Assembly: GCA_030446465.1 (NCBI GenBank)
Contig: JAUJNI010000001.1
Location: 40,322 to 104,321 of the forward strand
DNA from: Actinomycetota bacterium
GTDB taxonomy: Bacteria; Actinomycetota; CADDZG01; WHSQ01
DNA length: 64,000 nucleotides
Reading direction: 5' to 3'
Below are positions 42,685 to 51,393 of this stretch, in pieces (positions within the stretch are counted from its first letter, which is position 1; the number at the start of each line of letters is the position of its first letter). The notes beneath the pieces are model-generated. The model had not been told where the DNA came from. It saw nothing but the letters and a program-made list of their open reading frames with translations, and did no database searches. A program made the position numbers and the translations under genes.

Positions 42685-43578
42685 GTGACCGGACTCAAAG
42701 TCGCCGTCGTGACTCACGACGAAGCAATGAAGTTGGAAGTGGCGCGAGCCTTTGACAGTGCGCCGGCGTCCTGGGCGATAACGCTTCACGACTCACCCCC
42801 GGGCGATGCGGACGTGCTGGTCTTTGGGCCGGACGTCCAAGCAGGCGGTGGCATCGTGTTCGACCCGCTCCAACCGTCAGCGGTCGTACAGTCGGTCGCG
42901 GCCCAGGCCGAGCGATCCCGCTCGACCGCCATTGTCGTCACGAGCGCAAGCGGAGGCACCGGGGTCACCACGCTGGCCCTTCACCTCGCCGCTGCGACTG
43001 CAGAATGGTCGAAGACCTGCTTCGTCGACGCCGATGTCCTCTCGGGTGCTGCCCTGAGGCTTCATCTCGAGGAAGGCGCCCATCGCACATGGGCGGACCT
43101 CGAAGAAGACGAGGACCTGCTGAAGACTGCCCTGCCGCTGCCCCACGGGTTCAGGGCTCTGTTTGCGCCTCAGTCGTGGGCGGGCGATCCGTTCGGCCAT
43201 GCGGTGACTCGAGCGCAGGCCCGCTTCGAGACGGTGGTCATCGACGCGCCGTTCTCTTGCCCGTGGCCCCTCGTGCCCGAAGGCGCCGCCACGGGAGTCC
43301 TCGTTATGAGTCCCACGCTCCCGTCCGCTCACAGGACGCGCGCCTTCCTGGACGAGCACTGCTCCACCATGTGGGCGGTTGTGTGCAACCGGCTGGGCCC
43401 CGGAGGTGAGATGACTCGCACGGAGCTCGAGAGGATCGTGGAGCACAGGATCGGCCTGGAGCTTCCCTGCACCCCTGCCCTGCGCGACGCCGAGGACGAG
43501 GGCAAGCTTCTGGGCCTCCGCGTGAGCCGCTATTCGCGCCGGGTGGTGCAGCTGGCACGGGCGTTGCGTTCCCCATGA
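42685..43578 (+). CDS. Ssd/CpaE-like MinD-family protein of the Tad locus
   Basis: About 297 residues: a receiver-like N-terminal part (LKVAVVTHDEAMKLEVARAF) and a MinD-type ATPase part with TSASGGTGVTTLALHLAAATAEW, a Walker-A-like loop lacking the usual lysine, then CFVDADVLSGAALRLHLEEG and VVIDAPFSCPWPLVPEGA. It matches Ssd (septum-site-determining, Rv3660c) and CpaE, which place the pilus machine and affect septation. GTG 42685 is chosen; GTG/ATG near 42634 is an alternative. It overlaps the tadA gene by 4 bases. Confidence 0.82.
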   Translation: MTGLKVAVVTHDEAMKLEVARAFDSAPASWAITLHDSPPGDADVLVFGPDVQAGGGIVFDPLQPSAVVQSVAAQAERSRSTAIVVTSASGGTGVTTLALHLAAATAEWSKTCFVDADVLSGAALRLHLEEGAHRTWADLEEDEDLLKTALPLPHGFRALFAPQSWAGDPFGHAVTRAQARFETVVIDAPFSCPWPLVPEGAATGVLVMSPTLPSAHRTRAFLDEHCSTMWAVVCNRLGPGGEMTRTELERIVEHRIGLELPCTPALRDAEDEGKLLGLRVSRYSRRVVQLARALRSP

Positions 43579-44615
43579 AACCGGAGCTGTTCGACCTGGT
43601 GCTCGAGCGGGACGACCTCGCGGAGCTCGATCCGGCCGCCAGAAGACTTGCCTTGAGGGACGTTCTGGCGCCGTCGGTCGACCATGCTGTCCTGGCCGAC
43701 GCAGTTGCCGAGATGGCCGATGCGATCGACGGCTACGGGCCGCTCACCTGCTTCATGCGCGACGACGACATCACCGACGTGCTTGTCAATGGGACCGAAC
43801 CGGTATGGGTGGAGCGAGCCGGGGCGCTCCAGAAGACCCACGTCTCGTTCTCCTCCCGGGAGGAGCTGCTGGCTTTCACAGAGCGGATGGTCGGCTTTGC
43901 CGGCGGGCGGGTGGATGTCTCCAAGCCGATTGCCGACGCTCGGCTGAGGGATGGCTCCCGCCTTCATGTCGTGCTGCCGCCGATCGCGCCGGCAGGGCCG
44001 CTGATCTCCATTCGCAGGTTCGGTCGTAGACGTTTGGGCATCGACGATCTCGTCGCTCGCGGCTTCATCGATGATCTGCGGGCAGAGGAGCTCGTCGGCT
44101 GCGTGCACCGGCGGGCGAGCATAGCCATCAGCGGCGCCACCGGCACCGGTAAGACGACGTTGTTGAACGCGCTCCTCGGTCATGTCGGCCCCGACGAGAG
44201 AGTGGTGTGTGTGGAGGAGGTCGCCGAGCTACAGCCAGGCTGTCCTCATGCCGTCTCACTTCTGTCTAGAGGGTGCAACGTCGAGGGCGTCGGCGAGCTC
44301 GATCTTGCGTCTCTGGTGCGAGCGGCTCTGAGAATGAGACCCGACCGCATCGTCGTTGGAGAGGTGCGGGGGCCGGAAGCCCTTGCTGCGTTAGGCGCGA
44401 TGGCCACCGGCCACGAAGGCTCGATGGTTACGATCCATGCTCGTTCGCCCGCAGATGCGCTCGACCGGCTGGTGATGCTTGGGCTTCAGGCGTCCTCGGG
44501 CGCCTCCGAGGCGTCGCTCGAGCGCCAGGTGCGAAGAGCGATCGACGTGGTCGTGCAACTGGAGCGCGACGACCGAGGAGCGCGGCGGGTTTCGGCAATC
44601 GCCGAGATCGGTTGA
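43575..44615 (+). CDS. TadA/CpaF-family secretion ATPase
   Basis: The 346-residue hexameric ATPase powers Tad pilus assembly. It has the N-terminal domain (ADAVAEMADAIDGYGPLTCFMRDDDITDVLVNG), ISIRRFGRRRLGIDDL, Walker A GATGTGKTT (187-195, Lys193), the Asp box EEVAELQ, Walker B-type RPDRIVVGEVRGPEALAAL and the His box GHEGSMVTIHARSP. Start and stop both overlap neighbours (ATGA with ssd, TTGA with tadBC), so the set is one operon. Confidence 0.92.
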   Translation: MKPELFDLVLERDDLAELDPAARRLALRDVLAPSVDHAVLADAVAEMADAIDGYGPLTCFMRDDDITDVLVNGTEPVWVERAGALQKTHVSFSSREELLAFTERMVGFAGGRVDVSKPIADARLRDGSRLHVVLPPIAPAGPLISIRRFGRRRLGIDDLVARGFIDDLRAEELVGCVHRRASIAISGATGTGKTTLLNALLGHVGPDERVVCVEEVAELQPGCPHAVSLLSRGCNVEGVGELDLASLVRAALRMRPDRIVVGEVRGPEALAALGAMATGHEGSMVTIHARSPADALDRLVMLGLQASSGASEASLERQVRRAIDVVVQLERDDRGARRVSAIAEIG

Positions 44616-45583
44616 CCCCCTTCGCATGGCGGCGGCGCCATAAAGATCTCGTTGGAGCACTTCCACTGGCGCTGCGGGGGTTGGCGTCGCTGTTGCGCGC
44701 CGGGATGTCGCCTCGAGCCGCGCTGGCAGCCTTGCCACAAGAGGCACCCGATGAGCTCCGCCCCCATCTTTGCCGCGTGGAGCGCCGCTTGCGCCTCGGC
44801 GACACCATCGAGCGCGCCGTCGGCAGTCTTGAAGACGAGCTGGGCCCCGACATCCGAGCGCTCCAGAGCATCCTGGCGATCGGCCTTGCCGTCGGAGGAG
44901 ATCTTGCCCGCATGCTCGACTCACTGGCCGGCTCGATCGATCAGAGGCTGGAGGCCCACAGCGCCGCAGCCGCCTCGACTGCAGGCGCGAAGCTGTCCGG
45001 GCGCATGGTGGCCACTCTGCCGCTTCTGTGCGTGCCCCTTCTTCCAGCTACCCGGGCCCCGCTGTTCGACCCTGTGGGCATCGCCCTCTTGATGGGGGGG
45101 ATGACTTTAGCGTGGGGCGGCTTGAAGTGGATGAGCCGGCTGGTGCCGGCGCCCGATCGATCCGACGACGGAGCGGCAACGGTCGCGGACGTGGCGGCCA
45201 GCGCCATCCGTGGCGGAGCGGGGCTTCATACGGCTTTGAATGCCATCGCCGAGCACCCTCCGGTGGGTGTCGAAGAGCCTCTCCGGCGAGCGGCCCGCCT
45301 AGTGCGCTTCGGGGTCAGCTGGGGGAGAGCATTGCAGCGCAGCTCCGACGCCTCGCTGGCCGGGCTCGGGCGCACGTTGGTGCAGTCGGAGAGCAAGGGC
45401 CTCCCCGTGACGCCGAGCCTCGGGGCCTATGCCGCCGCGAGGAGAGCGGACAGGGCGCGCGAGCTCGATGCGGCGATCAAGCGGGCCCCCGTGCTGATGA
45501 TTGTCCCGCTCGTGACGTGCGTCCTGCCCGCCTTTGTCCTTCTGGGACTCGGCCCGTTCATTCGGGGGCTCGGCGCCGGTTGA
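44612..45583 (+). CDS. TadB-TadC fused type II secretion F-domain protein
   Basis: Starting at TTG 44612, inside the tadA stop, the product is 323 residues and holds two T2SSF-like halves in one chain: residues ~13-150 (GALPLALRGLASLLRAGMSPRAALAAL ... ILAIGLAVGGDLARMLDSLAGSIDQRLE) with two helices, then ~185-322 (VADVAASAIRGGAGLHTALNAIAEHPP ... RRADRARELDAAIKRAPVLMIVPLVTCVLPAFVLLGLGPFI). In most Tad loci these are separate TadB and TadC proteins. It would form the inner-membrane platform. Confidence 0.8.
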   Translation: MTPFAWRRRHKDLVGALPLALRGLASLLRAGMSPRAALAALPQEAPDELRPHLCRVERRLRLGDTIERAVGSLEDELGPDIRALQSILAIGLAVGGDLARMLDSLAGSIDQRLEAHSAAAASTAGAKLSGRMVATLPLLCVPLLPATRAPLFDPVGIALLMGGMTLAWGGLKWMSRLVPAPDRSDDGAATVADVAASAIRGGAGLHTALNAIAEHPPVGVEEPLRRAARLVRFGVSWGRALQRSSDASLAGLGRTLVQSESKGLPVTPSLGAYAAARRADRARELDAAIKRAPVLMIVPLVTCVLPAFVLLGLGPFIRGLGAG

Positions 45584-45590
45584 GCCTGTC

Positions 45591-45609
45591 GGGGCGGGGG
45601 GGCCGCCCC
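45591..45609 (+). terminator. GC hairpin after tadBC
   Basis: A 7-bp G/C stem (45591-45597 with 45603-45609) lies 8 bases after the tadBC stop with no T-run. It could weaken transcription into the following lipoprotein and pilin genes. Nothing else is seen in the 45584-45735 spacer. Confidence 0.35.
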
Positions 45610-45735
45610 CGGTGCCGTCTTGCGTCCGTTGTTGATCGGGCCCCGGTGAGGGGTGTCGGACTCACATTGGACGGGGGCCATCGGAGCCCAAGGCTGCACG
45701 GCGGCGAAACTCCGTCTAGGTGGCAAGCTGGTTTC

Positions 45736-46257
45736 GTGCGACGTTTCTTGATCGTCCCGGTCTGCGTCTTGCTGTTGGGGCTGAGCGCCTGCTACGGAAG
45801 CGAGGAAACGGACGCGGCCGGCGCCCCTAGTCCCGTGGCATCTCCTTCGTCGGAAGCGTCGCAGGGACCTACGTTTGCGAGAGGAAAGGTGATCATCGAC
45901 ACGGGCGACGACTCCGTCCTGCTGGACGTTGAGATCGCGCAGACGGACGAGCAACGAGGATACGGGCTGATGAACCGGGACTCGCTCGACCCCGACTCCG
46001 GAATGGTCTTTTTATACCTCGACGGCAACTCCACGGGCAGCTTCTACATGAAGAACACCCGCATTCCGCTCTCGATCGCCTTCTTCGACGTCGACGGCCG
46101 CATCCTCGAGATCCTGGACATGGAGCCTTGTCTCAAAGAGCCTTGTCCGACATACGACCCCGGCGTTGCGTACCGGGGGGCGCTCGAGGTGAACCAGGGC
46201 GCCTTCGACCAATGGGGCGTTCGTACAGGCGACACAATCAGCCTCGTCCATAGCTAG
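45736..46257 (+). CDS. DUF192 lipoprotein
   Basis: A 173-residue lipoprotein (signal peptide with LGLSAC lipobox, Cys about residue 19), an Ala/Ser/Pro linker, and a DUF192 domain: VLLDVEIAQTDEQRGYGLMNRDSLDPDSGMVFLY, FYMKNTRIPLSIAFFDVDGRILEI, AYRGALEVNQGAFDQWGVRTGDTISL. DUF192 function is unknown. GTG 45736 start. It interrupts the Tad genes between tadBC and the pilin. Confidence 0.87.
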   Translation: MRRFLIVPVCVLLLGLSACYGSEETDAAGAPSPVASPSSEASQGPTFARGKVIIDTGDDSVLLDVEIAQTDEQRGYGLMNRDSLDPDSGMVFLYLDGNSTGSFYMKNTRIPLSIAFFDVDGRILEILDMEPCLKEPCPTYDPGVAYRGALEVNQGAFDQWGVRTGDTISLVHS

Positions 46258-46364
46258 CGTTCTTTTTGCCTTTGAGTGGCTGCGGTCACAGTCGCTCCTG
46301 AGGGCTCCTGCTGACATTGACGCAGCGGTCGGCGCAGGGCCGATCCCTAGTTGGGAGGTGCCGC

Positions 46365-46544
46365 TTGGAGCGCATCAAGTCCATCGCATATGGGTGCGGG
46401 GGCCAAACAACAGCCGAGTACGCGCTGGTGCTGTTGGTGGCGGGGCTCGTCGTTGGAGTCCTTGCCGTGTTCGTGAAGTCAGGTTCGCTCGCATCCATGT
46501 TCGAGTCGATCGTCGGCGGCCTCGTGGAGCGCGCGGGCGGTTAG
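46365..46544 (+). CDS. Flp-type pilin (DUF4244-like)
   Basis: The 59-residue protein has the prepilin motif GCGGQTTAEYALVLLVAGLVVGVLAVFV: a short basic leader, the conserved Glu and Tyr, and one hydrophobic helix. It would be the main pilus subunit. The TTG start at 46365 has GGGAGG (46353-46358) upstream; the open frame further up is not coding-like. It is followed by tadE-like genes. Confidence 0.82.
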   Translation: MERIKSIAYGCGGQTTAEYALVLLVAGLVVGVLAVFVKSGSLASMFESIVGGLVERAGG

Positions 46545-46547
46545 CCG

Positions 46548-46925
46548 GTGAAGAGGTCCGATCAGCGAGGCCAGGCAACGGTTGAGCTAGCCCTCTGCTT
46601 GCCCATCCTGATCCTCGTGCTGGCCTGTCTGGTCGAAATCGGGCTCCTGATCGGCGACCAGGTACGCCTGTGGCATGCCGCTCGAGAAGGTGCTCGCATA
46701 GCCGTTGTCGATCCTGCGGTGGAACCGGTTGAAGCCGCCGCTGAATCGGCCGGCCTGGAACCATTGGAGCTCGAGATCACGCCCGGCCCTACCGAGAGAG
46801 GGCCGGGCGAGGCGCTCACTGTGGCGGTCCGCTACCAGCCGCGCTCCGCGGTCCCCTTGCTCGGTGCATTGTTCGAGCGGACAGAGCTGCACGCGTCCGC
46901 CACCATGCGAATTGAACAGCCATGA
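46548..46925 (+). CDS. TadE-family minor pilin-like protein
   Basis: A 125-residue TadE protein: RGQATVELALCLPILILVLACLVEIGLLIGDQ (pseudopilin-like leader and helix), then a short extracellular domain (LWHAAREGARIAVVD ... ALTVAVRYQPRSAVPLLG). GTG start 3 bases after the pilin stop. The stop overlaps the ATG of the next gene. Confidence 0.86.
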   Translation: MKRSDQRGQATVELALCLPILILVLACLVEIGLLIGDQVRLWHAAREGARIAVVDPAVEPVEAAAESAGLEPLELEITPGPTERGPGEALTVAVRYQPRSAVPLLGALFERTELHASATMRIEQP

Positions 46926-47578
46926 GCCTGATCTTCGTTTCCATAGGCTTGCTGCTTACTCTCTTGCTCGCTCACTTCAGTGCGGATCTCGCAGACGCCT
47001 CGGCACTCAAGGCGAGGGCACAAGTGGCGGCGGACGCTGCCGCCCTCGCTGCTGTTGCGGAGTCGGGGCCTTATGGCACGGGACAACCCGAGCGCGTCGC
47101 CACGGCATTCGCCCGCGCCAACGGGGGCCGGTTGCTCGATTGTGAGTGCCGGCCGGGCGCGGTCGAGATGGAGGTGACCGTCGCGGTGCACGACGTAGTG
47201 GCCCGGGCTCGCGCGCTTCTCGACGTCGAGCTGCTTGGTCCCGCATCCTTCAGTGGAGCGGTTCACGGGCTTGATCCGAAATTGGCGGTCGCCGTCGATC
47301 GGTTGGTCGAGGCATCCGAGGGGGCCGTCACAGTCACATCCGGATACAGAAGCCGCGAGCAGCAAGAGAGACTTTACCGAGCCGCCCTCAACGAGTATGG
47401 ATCCCCGGAGATTGCCGACAACTGGGTAGCGCCGCCGGGCGGTTCGATGCACGAGAGAGGGCTTGCCGTCGACCTGGGCGGCGATCTCGACTTAGCAGTC
47501 CGGCTGATCGAGAAGCTCGGGCTTCCTCTGTACCGACGGCTCGACAACGAGCCGTGGCATTTCGAGTTGGTGCCCTGA
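46922..47578 (+). CDS. TadG-like (Rv3654c-type) helix fused to a VanY D-Ala-D-Ala carboxypeptidase
   Basis: The first ~85 of 218 residues (MSLIFVSIGLLLTLLLAHFSADL, then ALKARAQVAADAAALAAVAES) are the Rv3654c/TadG-like pilus part seen at this locus position in other actinobacteria. From about residue 115 the protein is an M15B/VanY peptidase: VTVTSGYRSREQQERLYRAAL, zinc residues His177 and Asp184 in SMHERGLAVDLGGD, and His213 in EPWHFEL. It would place a wall-peptide carboxypeptidase at the pilus base. All catalytic residues seem present. Start overlaps tadE stop (ATGA). Confidence 0.85.
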   Translation: MSLIFVSIGLLLTLLLAHFSADLADASALKARAQVAADAAALAAVAESGPYGTGQPERVATAFARANGGRLLDCECRPGAVEMEVTVAVHDVVARARALLDVELLGPASFSGAVHGLDPKLAVAVDRLVEASEGAVTVTSGYRSREQQERLYRAALNEYGSPEIADNWVAPPGGSMHERGLAVDLGGDLDLAVRLIEKLGLPLYRRLDNEPWHFELVP

Positions 47579-47606
47579 CCGACGAGGGACTTAGGATGCC
47601 GGGCTC

Positions 47607-49205
47607 ATGACGGGTCTTCCGCCGCACCGCTTGGTCACCACACTTCAGGATCGTTTGCGCGACCTCGAGGTCGAGTTCCATGAGGCGTACTGGGACTCGC
47701 AGGTGGAGGCGACGCCGGAACGAGACGCTCGCCGGGAAGAGCTCGAGTTAGAGCTGCGTCGCGTCAAAGGCGATACCGATGCACTCGACGCGGTCAACGC
47801 CGCCCTCTCCGAAGAGATCCACGATGCGGTTCTGCGCAGGCAGCTGGAGGTGCTCCGGTTGTCGTTCACGGCAAACCAGATGGACGACGCAACCCGCGAG
47901 GAGGTAGTTGCCCTCTCGAGCGCGGTAGAGAGCGAGTTCGCTACTTATCGTCCCGAAGTGGACGGCCGGCGACTGGACGAAAACACGGTTCATCGCATCT
48001 TGGCCGAGTCTGACGACGTCGCTCTTCGGGAACGTACGTGGGCAGCATCGAAGGAGATCGGGGCGCTTGTCGAAGAGCGCGTGCGGGAGCTTGCGCGCCT
48101 TCGCAACTACGCCGCCCACCAGCTGGGATTTGCGGATTACTACAGAATGTCGCTCGAGCTCGAGGAGATGCCGGAGGAGTGGCTCTTCGGCGTGCTGGAC
48201 GAGGTCGAGCGATTCACCGACGAGCCCTTCAGGAGGTGGAAGGAAGAGCTCGATTCGAGACTGCGGCGTCGGTTCGAGGCCGACGTCCTCTATCCCTGGC
48301 ACTACGGCGATGCGTTCTTTCAGGAGCTCCCCCAGGACGGCCGGGTGAGCCTCGACTCGCTCGTCGCCAAGAGCTCGGCCGTGGATCTCGCAGAGAAGAC
48401 CTTCAAGCTTTGGGGCATCGACCTTTCAGGGGTGATGGCGAACAGCGATCTCTACCCCCGTGAGCGCAAGTGCCCGCACGCTTTTTGTCTGGACGTCGAT
48501 CGCTCGGGGTCAGACGTTCGGATCCTCGCCAACGTCGTGCCTGGTGAACGCTGGACGTCTGTGATGCTGCATGAATCGGGCCACGCGGCCTATGACATGG
48601 CCATCGATCCCAGGCTTCCCTACCTCCTGCACCGGCCGGCCCACATCTTCACAACCGAGGCGATGGCGATTCTGTCGGGCCGCCTCGTGCGCCGGCCCGG
48701 GTGGCTGACTCAGGTGGCGGGAGTGCCCGAGGCCGAGGTCGAACAGCTCGCAGATCGCCTTGCCGCCGCCAACGCGGCTCAGGACCTGTTGATGGCGAGA
48801 TGGATCCCGGTGATGGCTCACTTCGAACGCGAGCTCTACTCCGACCCAGAGGGTGACCTCAATTCCAGGTGGTGGGAGCTCGTGCAGCGTTTTCAGCTGG
48901 TGACGCCCCCTCCGGGCCGAGATGCCCCCGATTGGGCGGCGAAGATCCACATTTCGGTGGCCCCGGTCTACTACCACAACTACCTGCTGGGAGCGATGCT
49001 GGCGTCTCAGCTGGAGGCCGCTTGCACTGCAGAATCGGGCAACCGCATAGAGGACCAGGCCACCGGCGAGTGGTTGACCCAGCGGCTGTTCAGGCCCGGT
49101 TCTGTCTTGAAATGGAGCGCTCTGGTGGAGGAGGCCACGGGGCGCCCGCTCTCGGCGGACGACTTTGCTACCCACGTATCGGGTTCCGGCCACTCGGCCA
49201 CGTAA
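47607..49205 (+). CDS. M2/M3-type zinc metallopeptidase
   Basis: The 532-residue protein is a helical gluzincin with the zinc motif HESGH (His322, Glu323, His326) in SVMLHESGHAAYD and the third ligand Glu in IFTTEAMAILSGR. Conserved YPRERKCPHAFCLDVDRSGSDVRI and IHISVAPVYYHNYLLGAMLA lie on either side, as in M3-like oligopeptidases and carboxypeptidase relatives. It is cytoplasmic (no signal). It starts 28 bases after the TadG-VanY gene. Confidence 0.87.
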   Translation: MTGLPPHRLVTTLQDRLRDLEVEFHEAYWDSQVEATPERDARREELELELRRVKGDTDALDAVNAALSEEIHDAVLRRQLEVLRLSFTANQMDDATREEVVALSSAVESEFATYRPEVDGRRLDENTVHRILAESDDVALRERTWAASKEIGALVEERVRELARLRNYAAHQLGFADYYRMSLELEEMPEEWLFGVLDEVERFTDEPFRRWKEELDSRLRRRFEADVLYPWHYGDAFFQELPQDGRVSLDSLVAKSSAVDLAEKTFKLWGIDLSGVMANSDLYPRERKCPHAFCLDVDRSGSDVRILANVVPGERWTSVMLHESGHAAYDMAIDPRLPYLLHRPAHIFTTEAMAILSGRLVRRPGWLTQVAGVPEAEVEQLADRLAAANAAQDLLMARWIPVMAHFERELYSDPEGDLNSRWWELVQRFQLVTPPPGRDAPDWAAKIHISVAPVYYHNYLLGAMLASQLEAACTAESGNRIEDQATGEWLTQRLFRPGSVLKWSALVEEATGRPLSADDFATHVSGSGHSAT

Positions 49206-49241
49206 CTGGGGTGCTCCAAGCTCCGCCCAAGCAGGGACGGC

Positions 49242-50123
49242 CTAGAGGCGGGCCGTCTTCCTGAAGCGCTTGAAGATGTCCTGTGCGCGCGGCTCGATGA
49301 AGACGACGCTTGCGGCGCCGGCGAAACCGATTCTCACCGGGATTGTGACGTTTCCTACGTCTCGGGCAGAGACTTGAGACGCCAGAACGCCCAAGCGGAA
49401 TAGCTCGTCGGCCGGTATGTCGAGTCGGGCAAATCGGCGGGTGACCGCCATCCACCGCAACACGCTCGCCGGGTTGGTGTGGACCTCCCCTCTGAGTTTT
49501 CGCAGCAAGCCGATCAAGAACCTGCCCTGGTTGGTCGAGCGACCGATGTCGCCGGACGGCAGTGATTTCCTGGCCCTCACGAAAGCGAGTGAGCTCTTCC
49601 CTCCCAGGCGCCTCGTCCCCGCCCGAATGTGGGCGCCGGAGCCGGTGTCGAAGAGTGGCTCGTTGAAATGGATTCTGACGCCTCCTAGGGCACTCACGAT
49701 TCCCTGGAATCCTTCAAACCCCACCATGACCCAGTAGTCGATTCTGATGCCGGTGATCTTCTCGAGCGTGCGGGCAAGGAGCTGCGGCCCCCCGTAAGTC
49801 AGGGCCTCGTTGATTCGTCCCGAGCCGTGGCCGGGGATCGAGACGTAGGTGTCGCGCGGGAAGTTCAAGATTCCTCCCCGCATGCTCTTCGTGTCGATCC
49901 CGGCGATGTGGATGGCATCGGCGCGGGAGCTATTCGGGTTACCCGACCTGGCGTCATTGCCGATGACCAGTACGAAGATCTTGCCGTCGGTCGGTTGGAA
50001 CTGAGCGTGCACTCGTCCCGCGGTGACAGATGACGCTTGAGTGGCATCCGGCGCCCCGATCAGTGGAACGGTGACGGCCACGGTGGCTACCAGCGCAACA
50101 AGGCCGATCGACCGTTTGATCAT
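49242..50123 (-). CDS. LytR-CpsA-Psr (LCP) family protein
   Basis: LCP proteins attach glycopolymers to peptidoglycan. The 293-residue product has an N-terminal anchor helix (IGLVALVATVAVTVPLIGA), then the LCP domain: KIFVLVIGNDARSGNPNSSRADAIHIAGID, NFPRDTYVSIPGHGSGRINEALTYGGPQLLARTLEKITGIRIDYWVMVGFEGF, and FVRARKSLPSGDIGRSTNQGRFL, with the catalytic Asp/Arg residues. Its ATG overlaps the stop of the upstream gene (ATGA). A small hairpin (49236-49257) lies at its end, shared with the M3 peptidase gene. Confidence 0.9.
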   Translation of the reverse strand: MIKRSIGLVALVATVAVTVPLIGAPDATQASSVTAGRVHAQFQPTDGKIFVLVIGNDARSGNPNSSRADAIHIAGIDTKSMRGGILNFPRDTYVSIPGHGSGRINEALTYGGPQLLARTLEKITGIRIDYWVMVGFEGFQGIVSALGGVRIHFNEPLFDTGSGAHIRAGTRRLGGKSSLAFVRARKSLPSGDIGRSTNQGRFLIGLLRKLRGEVHTNPASVLRWMAVTRRFARLDIPADELFRLGVLASQVSARDVGNVTIPVRIGFAGAASVVFIEPRAQDIFKRFRKTARL

Positions 50124-50851
50124 GGCTTCTTGCTCCTTGCGCCCTTAGCCGAACGCTCGGGGCGTCCACTGCGGTCGGAACGGCGCGAGCGCTCCTTGGC
50201 CCCACCCTCGGAAGGATCAGAGTCCCGCCGTTGCCTCCCGGTCCGTGCCTTGTCCGGTTGCGTGGCGCGACGCCAAGGTGCTTGGTCGATCTGGAATCCG
50301 ATTACCTTCCAGCGTCTCGCCTTGCGCGCCAGCCACAGGTCGGCATCCTGGCGGACGGCGAAGCGTTCCCCGTTGAGGAGCCCCTTTGCGATGACCCGAA
50401 CCTTGGCAGCAGCGCGCGTTGCTCCCGAGACGTCGACCCCGATGCGCGCTGTTCGTCGCATGATCTTGATGTCCGACACCCGGCGCGGCAGACCCGCCTT
50501 CGACCTCTTCAGCGAGACCTCTGCCTCTTCGGAGAAGAAACGGTTGACAACCCGGGCCACTTGGTTGGGATACAGAAAAATGGCGTTGAAAAGGCGACGA
50601 ATCCTCGGCGTCAGCGCCCGAGCCTGCCTTTGGATTCTTCTGCGGTCGTCTCGATGAACCGAGTGGATCACCCCTGCCGGCTCCGTCGTGATCCTCCAGC
50701 GTGGTTGCCGCACTCCCGGGGCCGCGATGCTGATGCGCCGCGGGGCGTCTCCCTCTCCGAGTGGCCACACGAACGCCAGAGCACCTGCGCCAACGATTAC
50801 CGCAACGATGGCTCCAATGAGCAATCGCTTGCCGGTGGTCGGCCGTGGCAC
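50120..50851 (-). CDS. Hypothetical membrane-anchored protein with basic tail
   Basis: A 243-residue protein: one N-terminal helix (LLIGAIVAVIVGAGALAFVWPL), an outside domain of about 150 residues (RRLFNAIFLYPNQVARVVNRFFSEEAEVSL, VIAKGLLNGERFAVRQDADLWLARKARRWKVIGFQID) that looks like a DUF4878/NTF2-type fold, and a strongly basic tail rich in Arg, Lys, Ser and Gly. It is co-translated with the LCP gene, so a wall-polymer role is plausible. Confidence 0.65.
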   Translation of the reverse strand: MPRPTTGKRLLIGAIVAVIVGAGALAFVWPLGEGDAPRRISIAAPGVRQPRWRITTEPAGVIHSVHRDDRRRIQRQARALTPRIRRLFNAIFLYPNQVARVVNRFFSEEAEVSLKRSKAGLPRRVSDIKIMRRTARIGVDVSGATRAAAKVRVIAKGLLNGERFAVRQDADLWLARKARRWKVIGFQIDQAPWRRATQPDKARTGRQRRDSDPSEGGAKERSRRSDRSGRPERSAKGARSKKP

Positions 50852-51040
50852 CTCGGTGCTCAGCTGGTTCCTCCTCGTGGTCGTCTGTGGTCGGGGCCGG
50901 GCGATTGCCCGCCGGGTTCTGGGCCAGTCGTGAGGTTAGCGAAGGTCGGTGGTTAGGGACCGGATTCGCCGGGCAGACGCAAGGTTTATGCTCACCTGCC
51001 GTTGCAAGCGACTCCTGGTGTGGGTAAGGAAGGGACTTAG

Positions 51041-51376
51041 ATGGAGCTCGGGATCGATGTCGGAAAGGTCGGCTCGCATGCAGTGGTCGATGTCAAGGGA
51101 GAGATCGACGTCTACACGGCCCCCAAGCTGCGCGAAAAGCTGATCGAGCTCGTGTCGGAGGGCTCCTCCGACATCGTGGTCAACCTCGAGGGTGTCGATT
51201 TCCTGGACTCAACAGGACTCGGCGTGCTGGTCGGTGCGTTGAAGCGAGTCAAGGCGCACGAAGGCAGCCTCTCTCTCGTGTGCACCCAGGACAAGATCCT
51301 CAAAATCTTCAAGATCACCGGACTGACGAAGGTCTTTCCCATTCACGACACTGTCGAAGACGCAGCGGGCAGCTAG
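51041..51376 (+). CDS. STAS anti-sigma-factor antagonist, BldG/SpoIIAA-like
   Basis: The 111-residue STAS domain contains [24 protein letters not shown] strands and the phosphorylatable serine in [18 protein letters not shown]. It is the BldG-type antagonist that frees a sigma factor when unphosphorylated. The kinase gene follows 17 bases later. A long (189-base) leader precedes it, with a GGAAGGGA site before ATG. The same gene pair stands upstream of the pyrophosphatase in Streptomyces. Confidence 0.9.
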   Translation: MELGIDVGKVGSHAVVDVKGEIDVYTAPKLREKLIELVSEGSSDIVVNLEGVDFLDSTGLGVLVGALKRVKAHEGSLSLVCTQDKILKIFKITGLTKVFPIHDTVEDAAGS

Positions 51377-51393
51377 TCGAGGGGGCCGGCCCA

